Numbered from the stretch's first letter, positions 33,378 through 45,291 are shown. The stretch: 64,000 nt of DNA from Xenoacremonium recifei (GCA_012184525.1 WOFQ01000020.1:372001-436000), one strand, 5' to 3'. Numbers and translations are program-made. The notes: generated by a model not told the origin, from the sequence alone.

Positions 33378-35275
33378 ATGGCAGAATCGGAGTTTTGCAT
33401 CCTGACGCCCAATGCCATGCTTGGCTATGGGTACAGAGCAGACCATTTTTGGTATGGCATCGAGCACTACAAACCCAGCGCCATCATCGTCGACAGCGGT
33501 TCAACAGATGGCGGTCCGTACAAGCTTGGCATGAACAAGATGACTTGCGGTCGCCAAGCATATGTTCGAGATCTAACACCGATGCTGGAGGCTTGTTTTC
33601 ATCACAAGATCAAGCTTCTGATAAGTTCCGTGGGTGGTGATGGGAGCAACTCACATGTAGAAGAGATGCTGGGCATTGTTAATGAGATTGCGACCGAAAA
33701 GGGTTTCTCATTCAAAATCGCAACAATCTCTCACAAAATCTCGCGAGAATTGGTGAAAAAGAGGATCTCAGATGGCAAATGCTATCCTTGCGGGCCGTTG
33801 GAGAACCTGTCGCCTGACTCCGTCGACAAGGCAGTCAACTTTGTCGCTCAGATGGGGGCCGAACCGTAAGTGATCAATAATCCTAGAGTTTGAAGACATC
33901 CTAACAGTATGCAGTTACATTGAAGCTCTTGCTGATGATCCGGACATTATTCTTGGAGGCCGATCATATGACCCAGCCCCTTTCGCTGGCTACTGTCTCT
34001 CTCGAGGAGTTTCTCCGGGGGCCGCGTGGCATATGGGTAAGATTCTGGAGTGCGGTGGCATTTGTTCCGTGCCAAAAGGCCGCTCAATGATCGCGAGAAT
34101 GAGGGAGTCTTCATTCGACCTCGTTCCCCTCAACCCCATTGAGAGATGTACGCCTCTCTCAGTCGCAGCTCATACGCTGTATGAAAAGACACGACCAGAC
34201 CGGCTACCTGGCCCTGGAGGTGCGCTGCACTTGGACAAAGCCAAGTATGAGCAGCTGGCGGATGACCGAACCGTTCGCGTCTCCGGTGCAGTCTTTGTTC
34301 CTACCCCGGTCTATCAGATCAAACTCGAAGGAGTTGAGAAACTCGGCCACCGAACAATCTTCATCGGCGGCGTCCGAGATCCCATTCTCATATCGCAAAT
34401 AAACGAATTCTTGCAGTTGGTACGCGAATATACTCAGAACTTGTACCCCGACCTCGACAAAAGCGACAATTGTCGCTTGATCTACCACATCTACGGGAAG
34501 AACGCCGTGATGGGACCCCTCGAATCGGCGGAGTCGGCGGTCCATGAACTTGGAATCATGGGCGAGGTTGTCGCGCAAGATAAAGAGAAGTCGCACGCCA
34601 TCGCTAACAATGTACGGACATCTTTGCTTCATATGCCCTATGAGGGGCAGCTGGCGACAACCGGAAATTTTGCGTCCCCTTTGTCTCCTCATGAGCAAGA
34701 TGCAGGAGAAGTCTTCAAGTTCAGTCTCTACCACTTGATTGACTTGGAGGGTGGTGAGGAGAAGTCACTGTTCCCTATTACCATTCACTCTGTACAGGGA
34801 AGCTCAAAGCCCCAGAGCACATCCCGGTTGACCGAGAAGGACTGGAAGCACTTCCAAGAAACAAAGCCCCAGCCAATTGGTAGGTACTTCCCCGTGAGTT
34901 GAACTTCAAACATATACTTACGGTGGAATAATAGTAAAAAAGAATGTTCCGAGTGAGGAAGCCGACATGATGGCCCTTGCAAAGGTCGTTCGTTCAAAGA
35001 ACTCCGGCCCCTTTGAGCTGACTTTGGACATCATGTTCGATGCGGAGGAGACATATGAACGGGTGAAGAAAGCGAACGTGCTTACGAACGAGACCATAAA
35101 GCGTCTGTATAACGTCAAAGACGATGAGATTTTGGTCAACATGTTTTTTGATCCTGCGTTGGCCTGGAAGTGCACTCTCAAGCGGCCCTGGGCACAGGGT
35201 AGCATTGGGGAGCGGGACACCCTTGGAACTCAGCAACATGCACCTCTGCTGACTATCCGAGTGCCATCAGTATAA
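33378..35275 (+). CDS. AtuA-like (DUF1446) protein fused to DUF4387
   Basis: Model: exons 33378-33865, 33915-34879 and 34935-35275, giving 597 residues. Introns are 33866-33914 (GTAAGT) and 34880-34934 (GTAGGT). Residues 5-470 match the acyclic terpene utilisation AtuA/DUF1446 family: an N-terminal DSGSTDGGPYKLG loop, ILGGRSYDPAPFAGYCLSRG, AAWHMGKILECGGIC and HTLYEKTRPDRLPGPGG. Residues 490-597 match DUF4387 (AKVVRSKNSGPFELTLDIMFD, VLVTNETIKRLYN-like and MFFDPALAWKCTLKRPWAQGS). In bacteria these are often separate adjacent genes; AtuA is named from the Pseudomonas citronellol/geraniol pathway but its reaction is unsettled. Location is probably cytosolic, as no signal peptide is seen. Neighbours suggest a catabolic cluster. 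Confidence 0.85.
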
Positions 35276-35545
35276 GAATTGGTAGATGAATTATTGGTTT
35301 AGTGGGGAAAATAGATACCAGTTGCAACATTCAGTATAATCGATGTTTTTGCGGCTTCTCGAGATTGAGACTTGTTGCGGCAAGTCACCCGCGTATGATG
35401 GGGTGAAGGGACTACGTTTATATTAACCTTAACAAGTTGGTTGCACATAAAATAATATACAAAGGGTCTATTAAGCCTTTATAAACTCCTTTTACGACGT
35501 GCTTCATGAATTCATGTTCCTTTATATCTCTATATCTGTGTAAAT
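35276..35545. other. AT-rich convergent gap
   Basis: A 270-bp AT-rich spacer between the converging AtuA-like and cyclase genes; it probably contains both polyadenylation regions. Confidence 0.4.
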
Positions 35546-36758
35546 CTAGAAGATCGCAAGTACATTCGCTGGGCTCGCCACTCCATCTTTTATGTTCAAA
35601 GGTGAGCTCGTCAGGAAGAACGTCCATCTCCCCAACTTTTTGCAAGTCTTCGAAAGCTCTTCCAAATCCCAGACCTCACCTATCGGCATCCCCCAGCCGC
35701 TAAGGAACACCTCGTGGCAGCTTACTCCGTCCTGTCGCTTCGGCGGCCAGACTTCATATGCATTCGTGTCGCCAGCGACTGCGGCGAAGCCATTGTCCCA
35801 ATGCCATTGGATCATCTCTTTTTTGCCTTCAACCCCGACAAAGGACCGGACTTCTCGGTTGGCGAGATCGATCTTCTGTTGGTCCGATAGTTTCACGTAC
35901 TCCTCAGTCCAGCCAGATCTGATGATCAAGATATCGCCTTGTTGGAAAGTGATTTTCTCCTCTTTAGCAACTTCAAGGAGTTCTTTCAATGGAATCCCAT
36001 GGGATTCAAATGGAGAGTACTTGATCCCTTTCCGAAGGGCATATGATCGCCAGTCCAGCAAGACACCGCGACCTGCGATGCCTCGCCTTGCAATGTCTGG
36101 CTTGGTCAGAAATATTGTGACACTGTTAGGTTTAAAGACTCACTGTGGACGCCAATTTTGCTTGTGGCGGCTTCACCGTTGATATCATCGTGAGTCACGT
36201 TGTTGTAGTACCTCGGGGCATCATAGTTTTGATACGGATAATGTCGGAGACCGTCCCAATGGCTTGAGCCTTGGGTGTTCATGTGAATCTACATGTGTTA
36301 GCTTTCTGTCTACCTACTGTCTTAGTGCACCAACCTCATCATCATTGGCGTAGCCTTTGTTGATGATCCTGTGTGAGCAAGGCTTCCGAGCCGGGTTCAT
36401 TGGAAGCAACGGAGCTTCTATGGGTAGACTGAAGAACGGCTAAGTACATAGAATTCGAGGCACATGTGATATTTTCAACATACTTCAGCGGGACTACGAT
36501 TCCCTCTTTTACCTCCCTTGATGCATTTTTCGTTGTTTCCTCCGTCAGCAGGTTCAGCGACCCAAGTTCGTCATCAGGGCCCCAGAACCCCCATGCTGAC
36601 CATTGAGGGTCATTATCATGGAGTGGAAGATCCTGGAATTTCGGGCGGCGGATCTTAGTATCAACCGCTGTGCCGTTGGTTTCTGAAGACTTCACCGACG
36701 CTTGTTGGGTGAAGCCGAGGCTGGGATACTTCCATATCCATTGAATGAAGGAGTTCAT
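35546..36758 (-). CDS. Putative cyclase / metal-dependent hydrolase (PF04199 type)
   Basis: Model: exons 36484-36758, 36335-36428, 36144-36288 and 35546-36096, giving 354 residues. Introns: 36429-36483, 36289-36334 and 36097-36143. The central part carries the family metal motif in fungal form, IHMNTQGSSHWDGLRHYPYQ, followed by GRGVLLDW, GDILIIRSGWTEEY and VAGDTNAYEVWP. The N-terminal part has DNDPQWSAWGFWGPDDELGSLNLLTEE. The family includes bacterial kynurenine formamidase and isatin hydrolase, which use a bound metal to hydrolyse amide or lactam bonds; most fungal members are uncharacterised. It shares a 281-bp divergent promoter with the Zn2Cys6 regulator, pointing to regulation by its neighbour. 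Confidence 0.87.
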
Positions 36759-37039
36759 GATCTCGTTTGATGAATTAAAGAACGAGTGAGGTGACGGAAA
36801 CTCTATTTCCGGTTAGTTGGTTTAAGAACTAAGATATTACTGGAGAGCCGAGGATTTTAACGGGATCACCGGCAACATACCGAAGAAGGACCGCCTGCAT
36901 AGCGGGGTATTTGGGGAATGGAGTAGGGCTGAGTCTAATGTGCCACCGTAATGGGGGCTAACGTTATGATTCGACTCCTTTGGAAGCATATCTCCTGCAA
37001 ATATTAGATCGAAATATCCTTGCAGGCGTCATTGGTAAG
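36759..37039. promoter_or_regulatory. Divergent promoter, cyclase / Zn2Cys6 regulator
   Basis: A compact 281-bp bidirectional promoter with several CGG and CCG triplets and one perfect palindrome at 36795-36811. Confidence 0.5.
36795..36811. promoter_or_regulatory. Zn2Cys6-type palindromic site, CGGAAA-N5-TTTCCG
   Basis: A perfect 6+6-bp inverted repeat with a 5-bp spacer, so the CGG/CCG triplets are 11 bp apart as in Gal4-type dimer sites. It lies 37 bp upstream of the cyclase ATG and about 230 bp upstream of the regulator ATG. Binding by the adjacent regulator is inference. Confidence 0.5.
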
Positions 37040-39590
37040 ATGCCGATGGAATCTCGCCGTGGAAGAAGCTCGGTGGCTGTCAATCGATCAACGCGTCGAT
37101 ACGGATTCGCTTGCTTGGTCTGTCGACGCAAGAAGATACGGTGCGACGGTGAGAAGCCAAATTGTCGAAATTGTCAAAGGAGCGATGAAACTTGCGCCTA
37201 CAAAGCCAGTGACGCCATAGTTGCAGAGCTATATGGCGAGTTACAGAAGTCACAGGCCCGTGTGGGAGAGCTGGAAAGCACTCTTCGAAGGCTGTCCATT
37301 CTTGACAATGAAGAACGGAGTAGCATACTCAAGTCCTGGGTGGACGATGAGCAGACCCCGAGCCAACAACAAACACCAACCTCAGAGATCGCTCTAGATG
37401 GAGATCTTACTGAGACATCACCGAGACGGGAGGAGTTGCAACAAGCTGAGCTCACAGTGGATGAGCATGGTGAAGTACTATCAGAGGACACTCTCAAAAC
37501 CGTTATCTGATGCTAACTTTCATTTCTAGTTGCATTACTACGGCGCTACTTCCCGCTTTCATACCCAACCACAGTGGCATGAGAGCCATCAGGGCAAAGA
37601 AAGGGATCATAGTCAGCCAGCTATCGACGAGGAATATCACAAGAGATGGCTTCTGTCTAATTCCAGGTTTTACGACTCTTGGGAAAGACGAGCCTATGAA
37701 AATTTGAAACAAGATCCCGAAGTGAGCCCAGAGATTGCGACGGCCTTCCTTCAGATGTATTGGACTTGGCAAGGTCCGTTGCATAACTGTGTCTACCGGC
37801 CGTGTGAGTCTCTTCCTTTTGTCTCACTTCATTATTGGGAAGAGAGATTGACCGAACCCGAAGGTTTCTTTCGAGACAATGCTATGGGAGGTGGTACATA
37901 TTTTACACCTTTCTTGAAGAATGTCCTCTATGCACACGCTTGTCGCCACCTTGGGGCAGATGATCCCCGATTTGCAGTTTATGACCGAGGGGAGCATTTC
38001 CTCGCCAAAGCAAAGCTTCTGTTGCTCGAAGAACTGGGTCTTGATAAGCCACGAATCCCGACCATACAAGGGCTTCTGATTCTTGGTGGACGACAGTGCG
38101 CCGTAGGCAAGAGCAGCGAGGGATGGCTTTACACTGGTATGGTAAGTTCTGAGTCACATTAATTTAAGTTGAACGAATCCAGACTTCGAACCTGAGTTCT
38201 GACTCATTAAGTAGGCCATTAGAATGATCAGGGATCTTGGCCTACATCTTCAAGAAAGACATTCCATGTTGGTGGGAAAACTCGAGCCTGACGACTTGGA
38301 AGCTTCAAAGCGGCTATACCTGGCTGCTTATGCGTGGGACAAGTGAGTTGAACAATTCAGGTCGCAGAATTGTGATCTGATGTCCACCATTAACACTTGA
38401 GTAGATCAATAAGCCTTTGCTTGGGCCGGCCGCCATCCCTTACCGAGCTTCCATACGATCCTGGCTCGATATGTATGTGTTGAAAGTATTGAAGTCATCT
38501 TCTGTTGTCTAACTCATTCTTAGATGACCATGCGGCGGATGACTTCATTTGGCGTCCGTTGTACCTCACCGATGTCGAGAATACATATCCTCCAACAAAA
38601 GCATGCACCGACCTTGCGTTTTCATGGCTCTGTCGCTTGTCCACGGTTTGTTGTCTTGAGACTTTGCAACGAAGACTGAGCTGACATGATAAGCTGATCA
38701 ATGAGCTATATGATAAAATTTATAATGGCCGTCCTAGTGAACTTCAAGCCCAGACCATATCGGATCTTGAGCAAAGAATTCGTAGATTCTACAGAGATCT
38801 ACCTGAGCAACTGAGGGTCGAGAACGTGGCATCGTTGCCGTTCTGCCCACCTCCTCATATAACTACGCTGAAGTAAGTAAAGGTTCCAGCAATAATTTAT
38901 TTCAGGGTGACTAGATGCTTACTTTGGTAGCATATTGTACCATACTCTGCTTATACTTTTGTACCGACCATTCTTTCGCTGGCTCTCTGATGAAAAGCTG
39001 TGCCGACATCCTGTTACTCTCCGGGCTAAGAAGGTCTGTATTGAGGAGGCGGTACTCGTAAACGACTTCTTCCAGGCCTACGGGAAAACTTTCAATTTTC
39101 AGAACCAAAGCTATCTCATATCCTACTGCGTCTATACTGCGGCTACGATTGAGTTGCAGCAGATTGACGATGCTGATGAGAGGGTCTCGTCAATGGCAGC
39201 GAGCCGATTGGGAACGACCCTAAGCATGCTAGAGACTGAGGCACGTCAGACTCCGGGAGTAAGACGGAGCGTCGACATCATTAAGCTAAGGCTCGAGTCG
39301 AGACGGGAAGCAGAAAATGCGTCTCCTCATGCAGCGGCATTATTGAGCGATCGAGATGTTACGTCCGAGGATCTGCGTTTGATGACATCCGTCGATGATT
39401 TCGACTTGAGCAGCGATGCCTTGGATATTTCGAGCGGGGATATGACCTTTTCAGCCGATGTGAGTGGCCAAGAATGAAAGACGATCGCGCGGCGTTTACT
39501 GACCCTATCCAGTGGCTTGATTGGGGTAGCATCAACCCCAGTGGTGACTTTGTTCCTGGAATTGAGACGTGGACGTGGAGGGAAAATTGA
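37040..39590 (+). CDS. Zn2Cys6 (GAL4-type) fungal transcription factor
   Basis: Model: nine exons 37040-37474, 37530-37803, 37864-38141, 38215-38342, 38405-38472, 38524-38645, 38694-38872, 38931-39459 and 39513-39590, giving 696 residues. The zinc cluster is at about residues 25-52: C-x2-C-x6-C-x6-C-x2-C-x6-C. A linker and heptad-like helix (ELYGELQKSQARVGELESTLRRL) could mediate dimerisation. The fungal-specific regulatory domain follows, with YRDxxMGGGTYFTPFLKN-like sequence, HLGADDP, MAIRMIRDLGLH and SISLCLGRPPSL. The last exon supplies WLDWGSINPSGDFVPG, typical of this subgroup (NirA-like). The second intron (60 nt) has no stop and keeps frame, so retention would add 20 residues. The start is the ATG at 37040; 37046 is an alternative. 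Likely cluster-specific regulator. Confidence 0.88.
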
Positions 39591-42341
39591 AGTGAGCAAA
39601 TGAGAAAACGACATGCAAACTCTTTGATAGTCGATGTAATATCAATTTGACTGGCTATGGCTGCGTTACTCCTGCGTGAATCGTGGCTGTGAATGAGCTC
39701 AGCTGATGGGAACAAGTTTAGTCGGTAGCTGGGGATAATTAAGGGTTCTGACTTCAAAAATCCGAGAGCTCCTTTGTTGTGATAATGCAGGTTCTAATAA
39801 AAGTCTTTTCAAAAATACAAAAACAATCGATAAGATAATTTATTTCTGATCATTCTTCGTTATTCGTTATAAACCTGCTTAACAAATATCATCTCAAAAC
39901 TGTTGAATCTCCCGCTAGTTAAACTGTAGCATTCGCATCACCTCTGAGTCTTTAACACCTTAGACCCAGACAAACCCGCTACCCAGAACCATACGGCCCA
40001 TAACCACTTGAGCACACACTCACTGCCTCAATCAATTGCTATTAATAATGTAACATGTTAATAATGTAACATGGATTAATTAGCTCGCAGTTACTCACAA
40101 CAGGTCACAGGAATGGCATCTTAAATGATGGCAGACGCCGCATTGAACATCAAATCTGGTGCTCAAGGGAGCATTGTGGCAGTTGCACTGGAAGCAAATT
40201 AGCCTATTGGAACTTGGAATTAGAAGAAAAAGATGGTACTTACGCATCGCCAATTCATGATGACGGTATAACCAATCGCAGGTAGTGCATTCACTGATAC
40301 GTTGAGCAAGACTTGTCTGGTGCACTTGAGGGGAATTTGAGGTAGGGAAGATAACAGTCGACCGGCAGAACACGACCTTCTTATGCTTCTGGAATCAACA
40401 GGGAGCAACTCAAACGACCCACTGGGGGAGGGTAGCATCATGGCTTCATTGGGACAGGCCTTGGCTGCTGGCCCGAGAAGCCCCGAATTGGTCGCCTGGA
40501 GCGGCAACTGAGTGCTTTGACCCGGATAACAGGAGGTTCTGGGAAGTTAGTGACAGGGATGAGGGTGAATCTGGAGGATGAAGTCCATGGGCCTCGGTCA
40601 ATGGTGTGAAGCATCGAAGGAGTGGCTCCCGACAGGGCAGCTATGCATGACAGCCTGAATAGGGGCCTTACTGCTGCAAATGCCCCGAGTCCAGCAACAG
40701 TAAGCCGCTGCGCTCTCAGCAACGACCAGCCATGATGATACGAGGGGCGCTTTCAGAGAATCAGGTCCTATTGCAGAGTGTCTTGTGCTCATGGCCACGT
40801 AATGCTTCTCTTGAGCATGCGATCTACAAACCATTCCTACACTTCAGCATTCTAGCATCACACTCGAAGGAATCGACATGCAACCAGCAGCCTTCTTGAA
40901 ACATCCTGACGCCCGATGTCACGTATGACTTCAGACCCTGCACCGAGAGCTGCAGCAAATTCAACTGGATGACCGGGGGAGTGGGCGATACGCGCGCCAC
41001 GACGTTTTACCGAGGTCATGTTTCTGGCCACCTCAAGCACTATACCAGTGATGGAATCCCACAGAATTCGGAGAGACTTGCTGACATTTTGCCGACTCTT
41101 CTTATCATGTAGGCTGGTGATTGAACTGATTGGGGGGATTATTGTGAACAGGGAAGCGCGGAATCCGTCCGAATGAGGCTCTGGGGACATGAACCCTGTT
41201 GAGTCTGGGGACTCTTTAACCGATCAAGGACATGATTGGAGTGTGTGATGTCAATGAGGGCGATTGGACAGGTTAAGAGTGAAGGGGAGCATCTGGTGAT
41301 GCAAAAGTGCAAAAATCCAGTGCCGTAAGCGGGCACATGACCCCCCTTCATGAGTCGTGCGGCTCTGCGAAAGTGCAAGAATCGTCGCAGCCCCTCCCAC
41401 CCCTCCCTTCATGGTGTGCTTGTCAGCCCATGTTGTTGTGCAGGATCTTGTTTGAGGCTCTGGAAGTCGTCACATTATTCAGTTCGGTAGAAGCATTTCA
41501 GATCTCGAGATCATTTGGTCTAGAATGTTCCTTGGAGAGGTACACTTTGGCGGAATGAAGCAGAACAAGGCCAAGACCCCAAAGACTGTGACAACCTTGC
41601 AAGTATCTACATTGTGAATTTATAGGATGGAGGTGATCCTCCTCGCGAAGCATGCTCGACTGGTATCGCTACTGCATGTAGCGTTGGATTTCATGCACAC
41701 TGATTTTCCGTCACAAAGCTGCACCGCTTTAGGCAGTAGCCAGCTTCTCCAAGCACGACAAGGCCCTAAAATACGTCAGCGATTCTGTGATTAAAGTGCT
41801 CACGAGGTCATCGAACGTGGGGGATCCCGAGATTGTCGTGTGGAGGAGCTGTCATACCTGGAGGAGGGTTGCTTTGACGGCTCATTGGGCTTCAAGACCC
41901 CCGACCGCCAAACAGCTGACGTATTCACATCACCAGAGTAGTATTGAAGGCCATCACGGGGCAGTAGTCTGAAGGATCTGATAAGACCCTGCCACAGCGG
42001 GTTATCCCGGGCATTCAGGGGGGTAAGACGGGGGATGCTGCTAGGTGTGCCATCTCCAGCAAGCTGAGGCTCAAGATCTACCCTAAGAAGAGGAGAAGGT
42101 GCAAGAACAGATAAGAACTAACATTCAGCGCATGCTAAAGGCTTTGATTTTGTAAACAGTGAGGACTGGCATGTACCCTGCGGCTGAAGTATGAATAAAG
42201 ACACCGCGCCAAGGGCACACTGTCTTTGGTTGTTTGAAGAATGATCCTGGTAAAGGAGGCACTTGAACCATCATAGTTTGGATATCTATGATTCTATTGG
42301 GTATCTCTGTCTATGATTCATACTCTATGGTCATTACCTAC
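39591..42341. other. Gene-poor region of 2.75 kb
   Basis: The part at about 39760-40090 is AT-rich and contains a perfect 16-bp tandem duplication. The rest holds only short, mutually overlapping open frames without family resemblance. It separates the regulator from the MFS transporter gene. Confidence 0.45.
40042..40073. repeat. Two perfect 16-bp tandem copies
   Basis: TTAATAATGTAACATG occurs twice in direct tandem (40042-40057 and 40058-40073) in an AT-rich spacer. Confidence 0.8.
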
Positions 42342-43853
42342 TCACACCTTGCCAAACTTCCAGCAATCGGCAAGCATCCTCCGCCGGCCCGCCCGCTTGC
42401 TCTTAATGCTGACCACCTCATCGTGCATGCTCTCGACCCGGACAGGATCAATGTCTTCAGGAGCTTGTCGAGTAACCCTGGCCACTTCGGCAATCTCTCC
42501 GAGCTTCCAGCCTCTCAGGCCGACCAGGCACAGTGCCGCAGCGATGTACATGAAGCCCGTAAATAGCTGGGCCCCTGTGTACTTGCCTGTGCCAACTACG
42601 ATCTGTAGTGCGATAGGCTCGCTAAAGGTACAGGGGAGTAGAATGGCCAGCCACTGGATGTTAAGCGCCGACGGTACGTCCTTGAGGTCTACTACCTCAG
42701 CTGTTACGGGCGCGATGGTGGCCCAGTACGTGCCGCCCACGAAGCCGCCGATGATGGCGAAGAAGACCAGCAGGCCATAGCTCTTGGCGTTAACCCAGAT
42801 GGCGAGCACGAAGACACCGGTCAAGAAAGTTGTGAAGGCGGACATGTTGATGCGACCGGTGCGGTCACTGAAGTAGCCTATGAAAGGCCGTCCGAAGGTC
42901 TGACCCAAGTTGAAGATACCGCTGATGAGAGCGGCCTCCGAAGCGTTGAGCCCAATCTCGTTGGCGTAGTTGGCGAGACTAAAGATCAAGACGACATATC
43001 CCAACATACTGAACCAGCCGAAGCCGAGGAGGAGGAGATATTCGGCGCGCTTGAGCAGAGAGGTCTGGAAAGCCGAGCCCTTGGTCCCAATGGCGTGGTT
43101 GCGGTCTTTGAGAAGCAACGCGCAGATGACATTCGCCACAAAAGCGACGATACCAAGAATCCTAAACGCCCAAGCCAGCCCGATAGACTTGATCATCGCT
43201 CCCGTTGCAAAGGAGTATACGACACCTCCAAGACCCGAGCCACAGGCCGAAATGCCATTCGCCAATGATCGTTTTGTCGTGAACCATTGCGGCACAATGC
43301 CCGCCGTCGGAACGAACATGAACCCCATGCCAATGCCAAACAGGACACCTTGAGTGAGGATCAAATGCCAATACATGCTCGCAAAACTGGCGAGGATGAG
43401 ACTCGCAGATTGAAGCACAATGCCGAACAAGAGCACAGGTCTAGTGGTGAATCGGCGCACGGCGTAAGTGGCAAGGGGCGAGCAGGCTAAGGTAGCGCCC
43501 AGACTGACGGAGCCGACAAAGGCATAGTCCAAATGCGAAGCTCCGGGGAAGGTATTGTTGGCGAGGTAATGGGCCAGGAACACTCCATAACTACTGTTCA
43601 GACCCCATGTGTGGGCGTTGATGGCGCCGACACAGGCCGTGCAGACCCAACCATAGCCCCCATTGGGTGGTGGAGGAGGAGTAGAGTTGTCGGGGAGTTG
43701 TGAAGACTCTTCGTCGATAGTCAAATGGTGCGGTTGGTGAGAGGAGGTGACGGTGTCTGCGTCGCTGGTGGCTGTGATTGAGGAGGCGTCACTGTGGTCC
43801 ACGCTGGTCCGTCGACTTTGGTCCTGGCTGCTTGCGGCCGACTTCTCGTCCAT
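42342..43853 (-). CDS. MFS monocarboxylate-type (SLC16-like) transporter
   Basis: Intronless, 503 residues. A 65-residue hydrophilic Ser/Thr-rich N-terminus leads into the family opening PPNGGYGWVCTACVGAINAHTWGLNSSYGVFL. About 12 membrane segments follow in two blocks separated by a charged loop (LLKDRNHAIGTKGS). Fungal monocarboxylate-porter-like features include GFMFVPTAGIVPQWFTTKRSLANG, the GSGLGG loop and NLGQTFGRPFIGYFSDRTGR. It should sit in the plasma membrane and carry an organic acid, vitamin or pathway product. Yeast relatives include the Mch proteins (Mch5 carries riboflavin); fungal relatives frequently lie in metabolite clusters. The substrate cannot be read from sequence. It may be the transport arm of the neighbouring cluster, though 2.75 kb away. 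Confidence 0.9.
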   Translation of the reverse strand: MDEKSAASSQDQSRRTSVDHSDASSITATSDADTVTSSHQPHHLTIDEESSQLPDNSTPPPPPNGGYGWVCTACVGAINAHTWGLNSSYGVFLAHYLANNTFPGASHLDYAFVGSVSLGATLACSPLATYAVRRFTTRPVLLFGIVLQSASLILASFASMYWHLILTQGVLFGIGMGFMFVPTAGIVPQWFTTKRSLANGISACGSGLGGVVYSFATGAMIKSIGLAWAFRILGIVAFVANVICALLLKDRNHAIGTKGSAFQTSLLKRAEYLLLLGFGWFSMLGYVVLIFSLANYANEIGLNASEAALISGIFNLGQTFGRPFIGYFSDRTGRINMSAFTTFLTGVFVLAIWVNAKSYGLLVFFAIIGGFVGGTYWATIAPVTAEVVDLKDVPSALNIQWLAILLPCTFSEPIALQIVVGTGKYTGAQLFTGFMYIAAALCLVGLRGWKLGEIAEVARVTRQAPEDIDPVRVESMHDEVVSIKSKRAGRRRMLADCWKFGKV

Positions 43854-45291
43854 CTTGAGTGTTGAACTCGACTTATAGTCCCCTTTACCAATTGAGTTGA
43901 AACAAGTTGGCCAGAAAAACCTTCTTCAACTCGTATTATAAGCCCCCAGCGCAGCGGGAACCTCCTGACCGGACAGGGAGAGAGTCATGCTACAGAAAAT
44001 TTGCCATGGAGTCATATTGACTCTTATACCAAGCAACCTCCGAAGCTACTGAGTTAGCCTCTTCAGCAACAATGGCGCACAACTCCGGAGCAGGCCATAG
44101 TCAACGGATCCGAGCCACTTTTCCCCCGTCTGCAACTGGCCGGCCGCGCTCGGGATCTAGCGACGGAGCCTCAGTCTAGGCTTGAAGCCTCAACGCCGAT
44201 GGGGTCCGGAGATATTGCGGAGGGTTCGGCGTCAGCTTATCTCTGCGAAAAAGCTTGCAATTCCTCGACTTCAAGGGCGAAGGGAGGGAGGCTTGATAAG
44301 GGTTCGTGCCCCCCGAGGAGAAGCTCGCCTCAACTGCCTGTTTTTGCTGTCTAAGGAAACGGATGATCACAGGTACCCGGAGCAAGGGGTTCTTGGCAGT
44401 GATGAGTCTTCTTGCTGTTCAGGGTGGAATCGCGACAGGCGGGTTCCGCCGCAATCTCGGCCGAGCGGCGGCAGTGGCCGAAAACCGGATACGAATTGAC
44501 GTCTCGTTGAGAATGCTTTGTAATGCCTAGGATTTTGGTGCTTTTTCTCTAGTTCTGGCGTCACTACAGGATGACATGTTGAACAAAGGAGCAACCTTCG
44601 GCCTACGATCGCGGTTCAACCCAGCTGCATGACGACTTCGAGATCACTAGCAACAACGCAAAAAGAAATGTCATTTCTCTTGGTCTGACGGCTTTCCTAG
44701 TAGTTTCTCTATGTCTTTGACTTGTGATTGAAGCCAAGGGAAACATATGCAGCTGCAAGTGACTGTTCTTTGTCGCGACCTGGGTTGCCTATTCGGGCAA
44801 TCGAACCAGCGCCGACCCAATCAGCTCCCCTGCCATCTAAACGCCGGTTCATGAACGCCGGTTTATTTGTTTCGAGCATCTTGTAGACAGAGGCTTCATT
44901 ATAAATCGGCGCATTACTAAAATGCTTGATTTCTGAAGAAAGCAGCATTTGTAATGCTCTCTTGTACCGACGTCGGCGTGTCGGCGACGAGCAATCGTCC
45001 TAACCTGGATCTCCGCACTAAGCATCTTAGCTATATTCGGATCCCTCGTCCAGACCTCTCATTCAATATAAATCCTTATCCCTTACATAAAACTCTATTC
45101 CTTATTTAAAGCCTGCCGTTGGCCTTTAACTAGAAAACATCCCCCTTTTTAGCTTAGTTTACTCTCAATCAGGAGATCCCGTGCAGATAAAGAATGTATC
45201 CTGTACGAATAGTATGACTCCTCAGCCATGGGCATCAATCTATGAACGAGAAGGGTCTCTACAGGATCCAGCTGTTCACTCCAAGCCGGCC

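Noticed and set aside
39760..40090. RIP-degraded transposon
   Set aside because: The segment is AT-rich but short, shows no repeat partner in the window and no remnant of transposase or reverse transcriptase.
44590..44640. tRNA-like GGTTCAACCC segment
   Set aside because: No acceptor stem or anticodon arm can be folded around it.
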